Assembly: GCF_000092285.1 (NCBI RefSeq)
Contig: NC_014100.1
Span: forward strand, 3,906,001 to 3,970,000
DNA: 64,000 bases
Reading direction: 5' to 3'
Source of the DNA: Caulobacter segnis ATCC 21756
GTDB taxonomy: Bacteria > Pseudomonadota > Alphaproteobacteria > Caulobacterales > Caulobacteraceae
This document shows positions 19,100-27,205 of this stretch, in pieces. Made by a program: the position numbers and the translations under genes. Within the stretch, counting starts at the first letter, position 1. Every line of letters starts with the position of its first letter. Under the pieces are notes generated by a model. The model ran no database searches, was not told the DNA's origin, and saw only the letters and a list, made by a program, of their open reading frames with translations.

Positions 19100-20013
19100 T
19101 GGACCAGGATATCGTGATCGTCGGCGACTGGGGCACCTCCCGCCTCCGGCTCTGGCTGCGCCAAGGCAAGAGCGTCATCCATCGCCGCGACGGGCCGGGC
19201 GTCTCGGCCCTGACCGACACCCCCGAAAAGACCTTCCTCGACCTGGTCGGCGACTGGCGCGAGGCCAAGCCCGCGGGCGCGATCCTGTGCGGCATGGTCG
19301 GCTCCAGCATCGGCTGGACCCTGGCCCCCTACGCCCCCTGCCCGGCCGATCCGGCGGCGATCGCCGAACGCACGATCCGGCTCGAGGCCGACGGCCTGCC
19401 GGTGACCCTGGCGCCTGGCCTCTCCTGCGTGAACCCGCTGGGCGGTCCCGACGTGATGCGCGGCGAGGAGACCCAGGTCTTCGGCGCCCTGTCCCTGAAC
19501 CCCGCCCTGCAGACCGGTCGCCATCTGCTGGTCCTGCCCGGCACCCACAACAAGTGGACCGTGGTCGAGGACGGCAAGGTCACCGGCTTCGTCACCGCGC
19601 CGGTCGGCGAGACCTTCGCCTTGCTGAAGAAGCATTCGACCCTCGCGGCCGGCGGCGGAGGCCAGGCCGACGGCTCGCCAGAGGGCTTCGCGCTGGGCCT
19701 CTCGCGCATCGCCGAGCATGGCGCCGCGCGCCTGACCCACCTGATGTTCGAGACCCGCGCTCGCCAATTGCTGGACGGCATGAGCCCCGCCGACGCCATG
19801 GGCTATCTGTCGGGCCTGCTGATCGGCGCGGACGTCGCGGCCGCTCGCGACTGGTTCGGACCGATGGACGCCGTGACCGTGATCGGCGCGGGCGCCCTCA
19901 GCGACCTCTATGTCCAGGCCCTGGCCAAGATCGAGGTCGGCGCGTCCGTCGTCGATGGCGACGCGGCCGTCCTCGCCGGCCTTTCGGCGATCTCCAGATC
20001 TCAAGAGAAGTGA
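19099..20013 (+). CDS. dgoK: 2-dehydro-3-deoxygalactonokinase
   Basis: Cytoplasmic kinase that phosphorylates 2-dehydro-3-deoxy-D-galactonate (KDGal) to KDPGal in the De Ley-Doudoroff galactose pathway. The 304-residue protein has the DgoK N-terminal phosphate-binding motif VGDWGTSRLRLWL and the family segments GMVGSSIGW and LPGTHNKW. The start at 19099 lies directly before this motif; a longer frame upstream would add unrelated sequence. The aldolase gene follows after 5 nt and a sodium/sugar symporter after that, forming an operon. No galactonate dehydratase or galactose dehydrogenase is in the window, so the upstream steps are encoded elsewhere. Confidence 0.92.
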   Translation: MDQDIVIVGDWGTSRLRLWLRQGKSVIHRRDGPGVSALTDTPEKTFLDLVGDWREAKPAGAILCGMVGSSIGWTLAPYAPCPADPAAIAERTIRLEADGLPVTLAPGLSCVNPLGGPDVMRGEETQVFGALSLNPALQTGRHLLVLPGTHNKWTVVEDGKVTGFVTAPVGETFALLKKHSTLAAGGGGQADGSPEGFALGLSRIAEHGAARLTHLMFETRARQLLDGMSPADAMGYLSGLLIGADVAAARDWFGPMDAVTVIGAGALSDLYVQALAKIEVGASVVDGDAAVLAGLSAISRSQEK

Positions 20014-20018
20014 AGCTT

Positions 20019-20627
20019 ATGACCAACGCCGCCCCGCCCCCCATCGTGGCCATCCTGCGCGGCGTCAAGCCGACCGAGATCGTCGACATCGCCGCCGCCC
20101 TGGTCGCGGCCGGGATCAAGGGCATCGAGGTGCCGATGAACTCGCCCGATCCGCTGGAGAGCATCGGCAAGCTGTGCGACGCCTTCGGCGACCAGGCGCT
20201 GTGCGGCGCCGGCACGGTGCTGGCGCCCGAGGTCGTCGACCAGGTCGCCGGCGTCGGCGGCAAGCTGATCGTCACGCCCAACACCGACGCCGCCGTGATC
20301 GCTCGCGCGGTCGAACTGGGCCTGACCGCCATGCCGGGCTTCGCGACGCCGTCGGAGGCCTTCGTGGCCGTCAAGGCCGGCGCCAAGGCGCTGAAGCTCT
20401 ATCCGGCCAGCTCGTTCGGTCCCGGCCACATCAAGGCGGTCAAGGACGTGCTGCCCAAGGACATTCTCGTCTACGCGGTCGGCGGCGTCGGCGCGGGCAA
20501 TCTCGAGCCCTGGCGCGCGGCGGGCGTCGCCGGCCTCGGGGTCGGGGGCGACCTCTACCGGCCGGGCTACACGGCCCAGGAGGTCGGCGAGCGGGCCGCC
20601 GCCCTGGTCGCGGCCTGGAACGCCTGA
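20019..20627 (+). CDS. dgoA: 2-dehydro-3-deoxy-6-phosphogalactonate aldolase
   Basis: Class I aldolase of the KDPG/KDPGal family, 202 residues. It splits KDPGal into pyruvate and glyceraldehyde-3-phosphate. IVAILRGVKP at the N-terminus, the catalytic Glu segment GIKGIEVPMNSP, the phosphate-binding GAGTVL, and the Schiff-base Lys in ALKLYPASSFGPGH are all present. The SSFGP phosphate site and pairing with dgoK favour KDPGal over KDPG. The ATG is 5 nt after the dgoK stop with GAGAAG upstream, indicating coupled translation. Confidence 0.92.
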   Translation: MTNAAPPPIVAILRGVKPTEIVDIAAALVAAGIKGIEVPMNSPDPLESIGKLCDAFGDQALCGAGTVLAPEVVDQVAGVGGKLIVTPNTDAAVIARAVELGLTAMPGFATPSEAFVAVKAGAKALKLYPASSFGPGHIKAVKDVLPKDILVYAVGGVGAGNLEPWRAAGVAGLGVGGDLYRPGYTAQEVGERAAALVAAWNA

Positions 20628-20659
20628 CACCGACAAGAGCAATAAAAGGGGGGAACATC

Positions 20660-22231
20660 ATGAACTTGGCCATGATCGACATCGCGGTGCTGGCGATCTA
20701 CGCGGTCGCCATCTTCGGCCTGGCGCAATGGGTCAGCCGGGACAAGGGCGGTCACCAGAAGGACTCGACCGACTACTTCCTGGCCGGCAAGGCTCTCCCC
20801 TGGTGGGCGATCGGCGCGTCGCTGATCGCCGCCAATATCTCGGCCGAGCAGATCATCGGCATGAGCGGCTCGGGCTACGCCATCGGCCTGGCCATCGCCT
20901 CGTACGAGTGGATGGCGGCCCTGACCCTGCTGATCGTCGGGAAGTTCTTCCTGCCGGTGTTCCTCAAGAACGGCGTCTACACGATGCCGCAGTTCCTGGA
21001 GCAGCGGTACGGCCCCAGCGTACGGACCCTGATGGCCGTGTTCTGGCTGGGCCTCTATGTCTTCGTGAACCTGACCTCGATCCTGTGGCTAGGCTCGATC
21101 GCGGTCCACACCGTCACGGGCCTCGACCAGATGTGGGCCCTGGCCGCCATCGGCGCCTTCGCCCTGGCCTATCAGATCTGGGGCGGGCTGAAGGCCGTCG
21201 CCTTGACCGACATCGTCCAGGTGGCCCTGCTGGTCACCGGCGGCCTGATCATCGCCTGGCTGTCGCTGGGCAAGATCGGCGGCGGCGACGTCGTGGCCGG
21301 CTTCCACCACCTGACCACCCAGTTCCCCGAGAAGTTCGACATGATCCTCTCGAAGGACAACCCGCACTACAAGGACCTGCCCGGGATCGCGGTCCTGATC
21401 GGCGGCCTGTGGATCATGAACATCAGCTACTGGGGCTTCAACCAGTACATCATCCAGCGCGCCCTCGGCGCCAAGGACCTGGCCGAGGCCCAGAAGGGCA
21501 TCGCCATGGCCGCCTATCTGAAGCTGCTGATGCCGGTGATCGTGGTCCTGCCGGGCATCGCCGCGCTGGTGCTGGCGCCTGAGGGCATCAAGCCCGACCA
21601 GGCCTATCCGGAGATGATGAAGCTACTGCCGCCCGGCCTGCTGGGCCTGGTGTTCGCGGCGCTGGTGGCGGCGATCGTCGCCTCGCTGGCGGCCAAGATC
21701 AATTCGATCGCCACCATCTTCACGCTCGACGTCTACGCCAAGGCGCGCCCGAACCACAGCGAGGGTCACCTGGTGACGGTGGGCCGGATCACGGCCGTCG
21801 TCGCGGTGATCATCGGCGTCCTGACCGCCAAGCCGCTGCTGGGCGGCGCCGAGCAGGCCTTCCAGTTCATCCAGGAGTTCACGGGCTTCTTCACGCCGGG
21901 GATCGTGGTGATCTTCATCCTGGGCATGTTCTGGAAGAAGGCGACCACCGCCGGCGCCCTGACGGCCGCCATCGGCTCGGCCGTTCTGTCCGCCGTCTTC
22001 TGGTGGCTGCAGGAGAAGGGGATCTACGCGATGCCCTTCATGAACCGCGTCGGCGTCGTCTTCCTGCTGTCGCTGGCCGGGGCCGTTCTGGTCTCGCTAG
22101 CCGCGCCGCAGAAGAAGGTCGTCAGCGTCGTGACCCTGGAGGGCGTCAGCTACAAGACCTCGACCGGTTTCAACATCGCGGGCGTCGGCGTGGTCCTGAT
22201 CCTGATCGCGCTCTACGCCACCTGGTGGTGA
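20660..22231 (+). CDS. Sodium:solute symporter (SSS/SGLT family), probable galactose importer
   Basis: Inner-membrane sodium-coupled sugar transporter, 523 residues with about 14 hydrophobic helices. Near the N-terminus are STDYFLAGKALPWWAIG and NISAEQIIGMSGSGYA, the SGLT sodium/sugar-site signature; YWGFNQYIIQRALGAKD in the middle is also typical of the sugar branch (vSGLT-like). A strong GGGGGGAA precedes the ATG. It lies 32 nt after dgoA in the same operon, which suggests D-galactose or a related sugar as substrate. The specificity is inferred from family and context. Confidence 0.88.
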   Translation: MNLAMIDIAVLAIYAVAIFGLAQWVSRDKGGHQKDSTDYFLAGKALPWWAIGASLIAANISAEQIIGMSGSGYAIGLAIASYEWMAALTLLIVGKFFLPVFLKNGVYTMPQFLEQRYGPSVRTLMAVFWLGLYVFVNLTSILWLGSIAVHTVTGLDQMWALAAIGAFALAYQIWGGLKAVALTDIVQVALLVTGGLIIAWLSLGKIGGGDVVAGFHHLTTQFPEKFDMILSKDNPHYKDLPGIAVLIGGLWIMNISYWGFNQYIIQRALGAKDLAEAQKGIAMAAYLKLLMPVIVVLPGIAALVLAPEGIKPDQAYPEMMKLLPPGLLGLVFAALVAAIVASLAAKINSIATIFTLDVYAKARPNHSEGHLVTVGRITAVVAVIIGVLTAKPLLGGAEQAFQFIQEFTGFFTPGIVVIFILGMFWKKATTAGALTAAIGSAVLSAVFWWLQEKGIYAMPFMNRVGVVFLLSLAGAVLVSLAAPQKKVVSVVTLEGVSYKTSTGFNIAGVGVVLILIALYATWW

Positions 22232-22388
22232 TCGGGGCGAAGCCAAGCGCGCAAAGGGATAGCGAATGCCGGTCCTTCAGCATTTAGGCGACGCCGCAAG
22301 TCCGAACGCTCTTGCCCAAAGCGGGCGGCGCGGCTGTATTCGGACCCATAGATTCCGCGGTTCGGCGGACGTGAACACCATAGGGAGC

Positions 22389-22411
22389 GGCGGCCGACGA
22401 AAAGCCGCCGC
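22389..22411 (+). other. GC-rich hairpin in the leader of the GntR gene
   Basis: CGGCGGC and GCCGCCG flank a 9-nt loop (CGACGAAAA), 22-44 nt before the GntR start codon. The AGAGGAAAGAAG ribosome-binding site follows it. The hairpin is not followed by a T-run, so a leader structure is more likely than a terminator. Confidence 0.35.
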
Positions 22412-22432
22412 CAGAGGAAAGAAGATCCGCCG

Positions 22433-23161
22433 ATGCGCACCCCGCCTGGCCTGAGCTTGACCTACGGCCTGGTGGAGCAGCTGGGCCAGGCGATCGTCAC
22501 CGGCGAATACGCCGCGATCGGCTTTCCGACCGAAGGCGAACTGTCCAAGCAGTTCGGCGCCAGCCGCACCGTCACGCGCGAAGCGGTCAAGATGCTGACC
22601 GCCAAGGGCCTGCTCAGCGCGCGCCCGCGCCACGGCACCGTCGTGGAGCCCGAGGCCGAGTGGAACATGCTCGACCCCGACGTGCTGCGCTGGCTGCTGG
22701 AGCGCAAGTTCTCCCTGCGCCTGCTGGCCGAGTTCACCGAGATGCGGCTGGGCATCGAGCCCGCCGCCGCGGCCCTGGCCGCCCGCAACGCCGACGAGGC
22801 GGGGCTGGAGGAGATCCGCAAGGGCCTGCGCCGGATGAAGGCGGCCGCCGACGGCGAGGACGACCCGCTGTCGGCCGACATCGCCTTCCACATCGCCATC
22901 CTCGACGCGACGAAGAACCCCTTCTATCGCGAGCTGCACGAGCTGGTGAACACGGCCCTGCGCATCTCGATCCGGTTCACCAACCGCATCAAGGGCCGCA
23001 CCGCCTCGATCCCCTCGCACGAGGACGTGGCCGAAGCGATCATCGCCCGCGACGCGGAGAGGGCCTCGGCGGCGATGCGGGAGATCATCGTCGACGTCCT
23101 GGAGCTGATCCGGGCCGCCTCGCCGGGCACGGAATCGGAGGCCGCGCGCCGCGAGGCGTGA
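22433..23161 (+). CDS. GntR/FadR-family repressor, DgoR-like
   Basis: A 242-residue GntR-family regulator. The N-terminal winged HTH (about residues 8-72, FPTEGELSKQFGASRTVTRE) is followed by a helical FCD domain with the metal/ligand motif EMRLGIEPAAAALAARN and His positions in DIAFHIAIL and SIPSHEDVA. FCD-type GntR proteins next to dgoKA genes typically sense sugar acids and repress the operon. The start has AGAGGAAAGAAG upstream. It lies 201 nt after the symporter gene, so it may have its own promoter. The effector (galactonate or KDGal) is inferred. Confidence 0.85.
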   Translation: MRTPPGLSLTYGLVEQLGQAIVTGEYAAIGFPTEGELSKQFGASRTVTREAVKMLTAKGLLSARPRHGTVVEPEAEWNMLDPDVLRWLLERKFSLRLLAEFTEMRLGIEPAAAALAARNADEAGLEEIRKGLRRMKAAADGEDDPLSADIAFHIAILDATKNPFYRELHELVNTALRISIRFTNRIKGRTASIPSHEDVAEAIIARDAERASAAMREIIVDVLELIRAASPGTESEAARREA

Positions 23162-23250
23162 GTCTTTCGAAAACGACTCGCGGGTCGCATGGCCAAGGTT
23201 TAATGTGGTGGCGCTTGGCCGAAAGGCGGCGGACCCTTAAAGTTCTTGCT

Positions 23251-24060
23251 ATGGACAAGGGCGATCCCTCTGTGACGGACCAGGTCGAGGGTCTCGACCG
23301 TCTCACCGAGCGTGAGCGTGAGTGCTTGCGCCTGGTCGATCGGCACATGAGCTCCAAGGAAATCGCCCGGGAACTGGGCCTCTCAAAGCACACCGTCGAC
23401 TGGCATCTGGACAAGGCGCGCCGTCGCCTCGGCGCGGCCGATCGCTACGACGCCGCGCGACGGGTCTTCGATCGCGCGCATCGCGCGGACGCTCCCCCTA
23501 CGACGCCCCCTGTCACCCCCCCTCCGATCGCGTCGGGGTCCGATCCGGCGCGGCTAGGCGCGCATCCTTCTTTTGGGTCTCCTGACCTCGCTGAGGAAGG
23601 AGCTTTCCGTGACCGAACTGACCCCCTACCAAAAGGAAGCCATTGGCCGGGCGACGTACATGCGCCAGGACATCATGAGTTTCCGGAACAGCTGGCCGGC
23701 TCTCAATTCGGCCGAGGCCCTTCCGCCCATCACCTGGAGCGAACTCGAGCGCCAGCTGATGAGCCTTTCGGCGACGCCGGATGGCGCGGCGATGGTCCAC
23801 GACCTAGTGGCGGCCACGCGCAAGCAGGCTTCCTTCAAGCCGAGCGAACTGGTGATGCGGGAAATCCTGTGCATCGCCAGCGCGGTGATGGACGAGACCT
23901 TCCCGTTGGACTCCTCGTCTTCGGACTCGGAAATGGACGACCTAACCATCTAAGCGTCCCGCTCCGGTTGGCTTTCATCGCCGCCGTGATGATCGTGACG
24001 GCCTTTGCGTTCGGCTCGATCCTCGCGGGACTCCACGCGCTGCAAGCCCTGTTTCCCTGA
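23251..24060 (+). CDS. LuxR-type HTH regulator with C-terminal membrane helix
   Basis: A 269-residue protein. The N-terminal third holds a LuxR/GerE HTH (about residues 14-75: LTERERECLRLVDRHMSSKE and LSKHTVDWHLDKARRRLGA), and the frame ends in a hydrophobic helix (about 240-265, LAFIAAVMIVTAFAFGSIL). HTH plus one C-terminal anchor recurs among sphingomonad and caulobacterial LuxR-like proteins and implies a membrane-tethered DNA-binding protein. The linker (about 85-235) is Pro/Gly/Arg-rich with poor codon use, and a second gene is encoded within it in another frame. Either the linker is genuinely translated or the two ends were brought together by chance. The start is ATG 23251; no receiver domain is present. 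Confidence 0.6.
   Translation: MDKGDPSVTDQVEGLDRLTERERECLRLVDRHMSSKEIARELGLSKHTVDWHLDKARRRLGAADRYDAARRVFDRAHRADAPPTTPPVTPPPIASGSDPARLGAHPSFGSPDLAEEGAFRDRTDPLPKGSHWPGDVHAPGHHEFPEQLAGSQFGRGPSAHHLERTRAPADEPFGDAGWRGDGPRPSGGHAQAGFLQAERTGDAGNPVHRQRGDGRDLPVGLLVFGLGNGRPNHLSVPLRLAFIAAVMIVTAFAFGSILAGLHALQALFP
23609..23953 (+). CDS. Conserved-looking 114-aa protein nested inside the LuxR-type gene
   Basis: I do not recognise this family. The GTG start at 23609 is preceded by AAGGAG with 7-nt spacing, and the product begins MTELTPYQKEAIGRATYMRQ. It has normal globular composition with G/C-ending codons, four or five predicted amphipathic helices and an acidic Ser-rich tail (SSSSDSEMDDLTI). It lies entirely within the 23251-24060 frame, shifted by one base, and codon usage favours this frame over the outer one through the overlap. 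It is therefore probably a true gene. Its function is unknown; proximity to a LuxR regulator suggests stress or regulatory roles but nothing firmer. Confidence 0.65.
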   Translation: MTELTPYQKEAIGRATYMRQDIMSFRNSWPALNSAEALPPITWSELERQLMSLSATPDGAAMVHDLVAATRKQASFKPSELVMREILCIASAVMDETFPLDSSSSDSEMDDLTI

Positions 24061-24062
24061 TT

Positions 24063-24082
24063 GAGACGCCCCAGGGCGTCTC
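24063..24082 (+). terminator. Short hairpin after the LuxR-type gene
   Basis: GAGACGCC and GGCGTCTC form an 8-bp stem around CCAG, directly after the stop codon and followed by GGCTTTCC. The T-run is weak, but the placement fits a terminator. Confidence 0.5.
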
Positions 24083-24144
24083 GGCTTTCCTACCCTCACC
24101 CTTCCTGCAACGCGCCGGGTCGCCCGGCGTGACGGAGACCGCTC

Positions 24145-24489
24145 ATGCTTAAGCAACGCCGCCTTGCCGCCGAGACCGTCGCCGAAGCCCTGTTCGCCGC
24201 CGAAAGGGCCATCGACGCCGCGATCGCCAGCACCGCCACCCTGGCCGGGCTGATGCCGACGACCCGCCAGGAGGCCAATCTCTCGGCCCTGGTCGGCCAG
24301 GACGCCCTGATGTCCGCCATCAACACGATGCAAGCGCTGGGCGTGGCCCGCGAGAACATCGTCGTCACCCACAAGCATCTGTCGGTGGCCCAGCATGATA
24401 TCGGCCTCGCCGCCATTTCGTTCGGTCAAGCGCCCGAAAAGCCGGGGGACGGGGCGACGCGCACCGGCCGCCTCAGCGTCGCCGCCTAG
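24145..24489 (+). CDS. Conserved-looking hypothetical protein (114 aa)
   Basis: The product is not assigned to a named family. It is mainly helical: an Ala-rich first helix (LAAETVAEALFAAERAIDAA), a central LMPTTRQEANLSALVGQDAL segment and a C-terminal stretch VVTHKHLSVAQHDIGLAAIS. It has no signal peptide or membrane segment, so it should be cytoplasmic. The ATG follows GGAGA. It lies 84 nt after the LuxR-type gene and in the same direction. I recall similar small Ala-rich proteins in Caulobacter genomes, but no function. Confidence 0.65.
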   Translation: MLKQRRLAAETVAEALFAAERAIDAAIASTATLAGLMPTTRQEANLSALVGQDALMSAINTMQALGVARENIVVTHKHLSVAQHDIGLAAISFGQAPEKPGDGATRTGRLSVAA

Positions 24490-24598
24490 CGCGCGACTTG
24501 CTCATCCGCCAAGGCGCTCCCGCGCCGTCGCGCGCCCCCCGGCGGTTCCCGCCGCCGAGGGGCGTTGCAATCTGGAAGAACGGCGCCACCCTGGCGCG

Positions 24599-25042
24599 AT
24601 GAACTTCAACCACCTCTATCAGTGGGCCAGCCTCGTTGGGCTGTTGATCACGACCGGCGCGGCGCTCTGGCGCGGCGGCCCGCCCGAGCGGCTCGCCGCC
24701 GTCGCGATGATCCTGGCCTGGTTCGCCACGGGCCTCTTCTACAAGAGCCACCTGTGGTTTGGCCCGCAGACCCCGGTGTTTCTCGTCGACATGACGCTGC
24801 TGGGAGTTCTGCTGTTCATCGCCCTGCGGTCGGATCGCTGGTGGCCCATGTGGGCCTGCGGATTCCATGGGCTGACCCTGTTCCTGACCCTGGCCACCCT
24901 GGCCGATCCCAGGATCCCCAACCGCGCCAGCTTGATCGCGGGCGGCGGCATCTTCAGCTACCTGGCCATGACCGCGCTGTTTCTCGGCTCGATCCGCCGC
25001 CGAAACCCGCCCTCTCCTGACGCCGCGTCACCGCTGACATAG
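24599..25042 (+). CDS. Small four-helix membrane protein, unknown function
   Basis: A 147-residue integral membrane protein with four hydrophobic segments: around 8-25 (WASLVGLLITTGAAL), 34-52 (AAVAMILAWFATGLF), 58-78 (VFLVDMTLLGVLLFIAL) and a last pair from 85 to 130. The tail is basic (RRRNPPSPDAAS). No catalytic motif was recognised. The ATG start lies before the first helix; the upstream ribosome-binding site is weak (GGAAGAA well upstream). An inverted repeat (CCCC-GGCGG...CCGCC-GGGG) lies in the preceding gap. Confidence 0.6.
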   Translation: MNFNHLYQWASLVGLLITTGAALWRGGPPERLAAVAMILAWFATGLFYKSHLWFGPQTPVFLVDMTLLGVLLFIALRSDRWWPMWACGFHGLTLFLTLATLADPRIPNRASLIAGGGIFSYLAMTALFLGSIRRRNPPSPDAASPLT

Positions 25043-25140
25043 CCCCAAACGCCTGTTTCACTCTCCGCAACGCAAGCGCGTCAGGCGAAGTGTGAGCGGT
25101 TCGCCGCCCGGACGCGCGTCAAGGCAAAAGGGAGGAACCA

Positions 25141-26313
25141 ATGGGCGAAGCCTATATCGTGGCGGCCGCGCGGACGGCCGGGGGGCGCAAGGGCGGCAAG
25201 GTCTCGGGCTGGCACCCGGCCGATCTGGGCGGCGTCATTCTCGACGCCCTGGTCGATCGGACCGGCGCGGATCCGGCCCTGGTCGAGGACGTGATCATGG
25301 GCTGCGTCGGCCAGGTCGGCGAGCAGGGCCTGAACGTGGCTCGCAACGCCATCCTCGCCTCCAAGCTGCCCGAGAGCGTGCCGGGGACCTCGGTCGACCG
25401 GCAGTGCGGCTCCTCGCAGCAAGCCATCCACTTCGCCGCCGCCACCGTGATGTCGGGCGCGATGGACATCGTCATCGCCGCCGGCGTCGAGAGCATGAGC
25501 CGCGTGCCGATGGGCCTGTCCTCGCAGCTGCCGTACAAGAACGGCTTCGGCACCTACAAGAGCCCGCGCATCGAGGACAAGTATCCCGGCGTCCAGTTCA
25601 GCCAGTTCATGGGCGCCGAGATGATGGCCAAGAAGTACGACCTCTCGCGGGCCGACCTCGACGCCTTCGCGCTCGAGAGCCACCAGCGGGCCATGGCCGC
25701 CACCAAGGCCGGCAAGTTCGCCGCCGAGATCGTGCCGATCGAGGTCAAGCTGGAGGACGGCAAGACCGAACGCCACGAGGTCGACGAGGGCATCCGCTGG
25801 GACGCCTCCCTGGAGTCGATCGGCTCGGTGAAGCTGCTGGCCGAGGACGGCCGCATCACCGCCGCCACCTCCAGCCAGATCTGCGACGGCGCGGCCGGGG
25901 TGATGATCGTCAACGAGCGTGGCCTGAAGGCCCTGGGCGTCGAGCCGCTGGCCCGCATCCACCACATGACCGTGATCGGCCACGACCCGGTGATCATGCT
26001 GGAGGCCCCGATCCCCGCCACCCTGAAAGCGCTGGAACGGGCCGGCATGAAGATCGGCGACATTGACCTCTACGAGGTCAACGAGGCCTTCGCCTCGGTG
26101 CCGACGGCCTGGCTGAAGGTCACCGGCGGCGATCCGGCCAAGCTGAACGTCAACGGCGGCGCCATCGCGCTGGGTCACCCGCTGGGCGGCTCGGGCGCCA
26201 AGCTGATGACGACGCTGGTGCACGCCCTGAAGGACCGCGGCGCGCGCTACGGCCTGCAGACCATGTGCGAGGGCGGCGGCCTGGCGAACGTCACGATCGT
26301 CGAGCGGCTGTAG
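25141..26313 (+). CDS. Acetyl-CoA acetyltransferase (thiolase)
   Basis: Cytoplasmic thiolase-superfamily enzyme, 390 residues, catalysing thiolytic cleavage or condensation of acyl-CoA units. The acyl-accepting nucleophile is Cys89 (VDRQCGSSQQA), the His is in IALGHPLGGSGAKL and the second Cys in LQTMCEGGGLAN. EVNEAFASVP is also conserved. A strong GGGAGGAACCA precedes the ATG. It stands alone with no obvious partner (no hydroxyacyl-CoA dehydrogenase nearby), so it could serve fatty-acid or branched-chain degradation or acetoacetyl-CoA formation. A palindromic repeat follows its stop. Confidence 0.9.
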   Translation: MGEAYIVAAARTAGGRKGGKVSGWHPADLGGVILDALVDRTGADPALVEDVIMGCVGQVGEQGLNVARNAILASKLPESVPGTSVDRQCGSSQQAIHFAAATVMSGAMDIVIAAGVESMSRVPMGLSSQLPYKNGFGTYKSPRIEDKYPGVQFSQFMGAEMMAKKYDLSRADLDAFALESHQRAMAATKAGKFAAEIVPIEVKLEDGKTERHEVDEGIRWDASLESIGSVKLLAEDGRITAATSSQICDGAAGVMIVNERGLKALGVEPLARIHHMTVIGHDPVIMLEAPIPATLKALERAGMKIGDIDLYEVNEAFASVPTAWLKVTGGDPAKLNVNGGAIALGHPLGGSGAKLMTTLVHALKDRGARYGLQTMCEGGGLANVTIVERL

Positions 26314-26323
26314 CGTCCTTCTC

Positions 26324-26471
26324 CCCTAGCGGGAGAAGGTGTCAGCCCCCGGGTCGCGCGAAGCGCGCCCGAGGATAAACTCCGCTGACGGATGAGGGGT
26401 CGCGCCGGCGACGCCGAGAGACCCCTCACCCGGCCTTCGGCCCCCCTCTCCCACAGGGGGAGAGGGATAGG
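26324..26471. repeat. Intergenic palindromic repeat (thiolase-GST gap)
   Basis: Nearly the whole gap between the thiolase and GST genes consists of nested inverted repeats: CTCCCCTAGCGGGAG, GCGCGAAGCGCGC, GACCCCTCA partnered with TGAGGGGTC, and CTCTCCCACAGGGGGAGAG. This resembles the REP/BIME-like intergenic elements common in Caulobacterales. It ends 9 nt before the GST start codon. Confidence 0.65.
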
Positions 26472-26480
26472 AAGATGACC

Positions 26481-27113
26481 ATGATCACCCTCTGGCACTG
26501 CCGCGACGCGCGCTCGTTCCGTCCGCTGTGGGCGCTGGAGGAGCTTGGGATCCGGTACGACCTCAAGCTCCTGCCCTTCCCGCCGCGCTTCCACGCGCGG
26601 GAATACCTGGACCAGAACCCGCTGGGCACCATCCCGCTGCTGGTCGACGGCGATACGCGGATGACCGAGTCCGCGGCGATGATCGAATACCTGTCGATGC
26701 GCCACGGCGAGGGCCGCCTGTCGGTCCGTCCCGAGGAGCCGGGCTACGGCGCCTATCTGAACGGCCTCGTTTATGGCGAGGCCACCCTGACCTTTCCCCA
26801 GACCCTGGTGCTGCGCTATGCGCGGCTCGAACCCGAGGAACGCCGCCAGCCGCAAGTGGCCGAGGACTACGCCCGCTGGTTCCTGGCGCGGCTGGAGGGG
26901 CTGGAGGCGATCCTGGAGACCTCGGCCTTCGTCGCCGCCGACCGCTTCACCGGCGCCGACATCTCGGTGGCCTACGCCCTGCTGCTGGCCCGGGCCCTGA
27001 AGCTGGACGGCGAGCTCCCGCCGGCGGTCGCCGACTACTGGACCCGCATGAGCCAGCGTCCCGCCTTCGCCAGCGCCAAGGCGGCGCAGAGCCAGGCTCC
27101 AGCAAGCGTTTGA
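26481..27113 (+). CDS. Glutathione S-transferase family protein
   Basis: A 210-residue cytosolic GST. The N-terminal thioredoxin-fold domain contains LWHCRDARSFRPLWALEELG, NPLGTIPLLVDGD (cis-Pro) and MTESAAMIEYL (Glu-Ser glutathione-binding pair). An all-helical C-terminal domain follows, with FTGADISVAYAL near its end (N-capping motif). The first position for a catalytic residue is Cys or Ser rather than Tyr, suggesting a beta- or theta-like class. Start 26481 is preferred over ATG 26475 because GGAAG is then spaced by 6 nt. The substrate is not evident. Confidence 0.85.
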   Translation: MITLWHCRDARSFRPLWALEELGIRYDLKLLPFPPRFHAREYLDQNPLGTIPLLVDGDTRMTESAAMIEYLSMRHGEGRLSVRPEEPGYGAYLNGLVYGEATLTFPQTLVLRYARLEPEERRQPQVAEDYARWFLARLEGLEAILETSAFVAADRFTGADISVAYALLLARALKLDGELPPAVADYWTRMSQRPAFASAKAAQSQAPASV

Positions 27114-27205
27114 ACGTTTTTATCGTCTTACGGCAAATTAACTCAGCGACCGGGGGTTTGTCGGCTAGAAGGCCGACGGGCTAACAACTGTCACTGGGGT
27201 TGAAC

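Noticed and set aside
22660..23250. Upstream extension of the LuxR-type frame back through the GntR gene
   Set aside because: It overlaps the GntR gene in another frame and encodes Arg/Gly-rich nonsense; the ATG at 23251 directly precedes the HTH.
23480..23610. Frameshift joining the LuxR HTH to the nested 114-residue frame
   Set aside because: The shift is +1, not the +2 seen elsewhere, the nested frame has its own AAGGAG-GTG start, and the membrane helix lies in the original frame.
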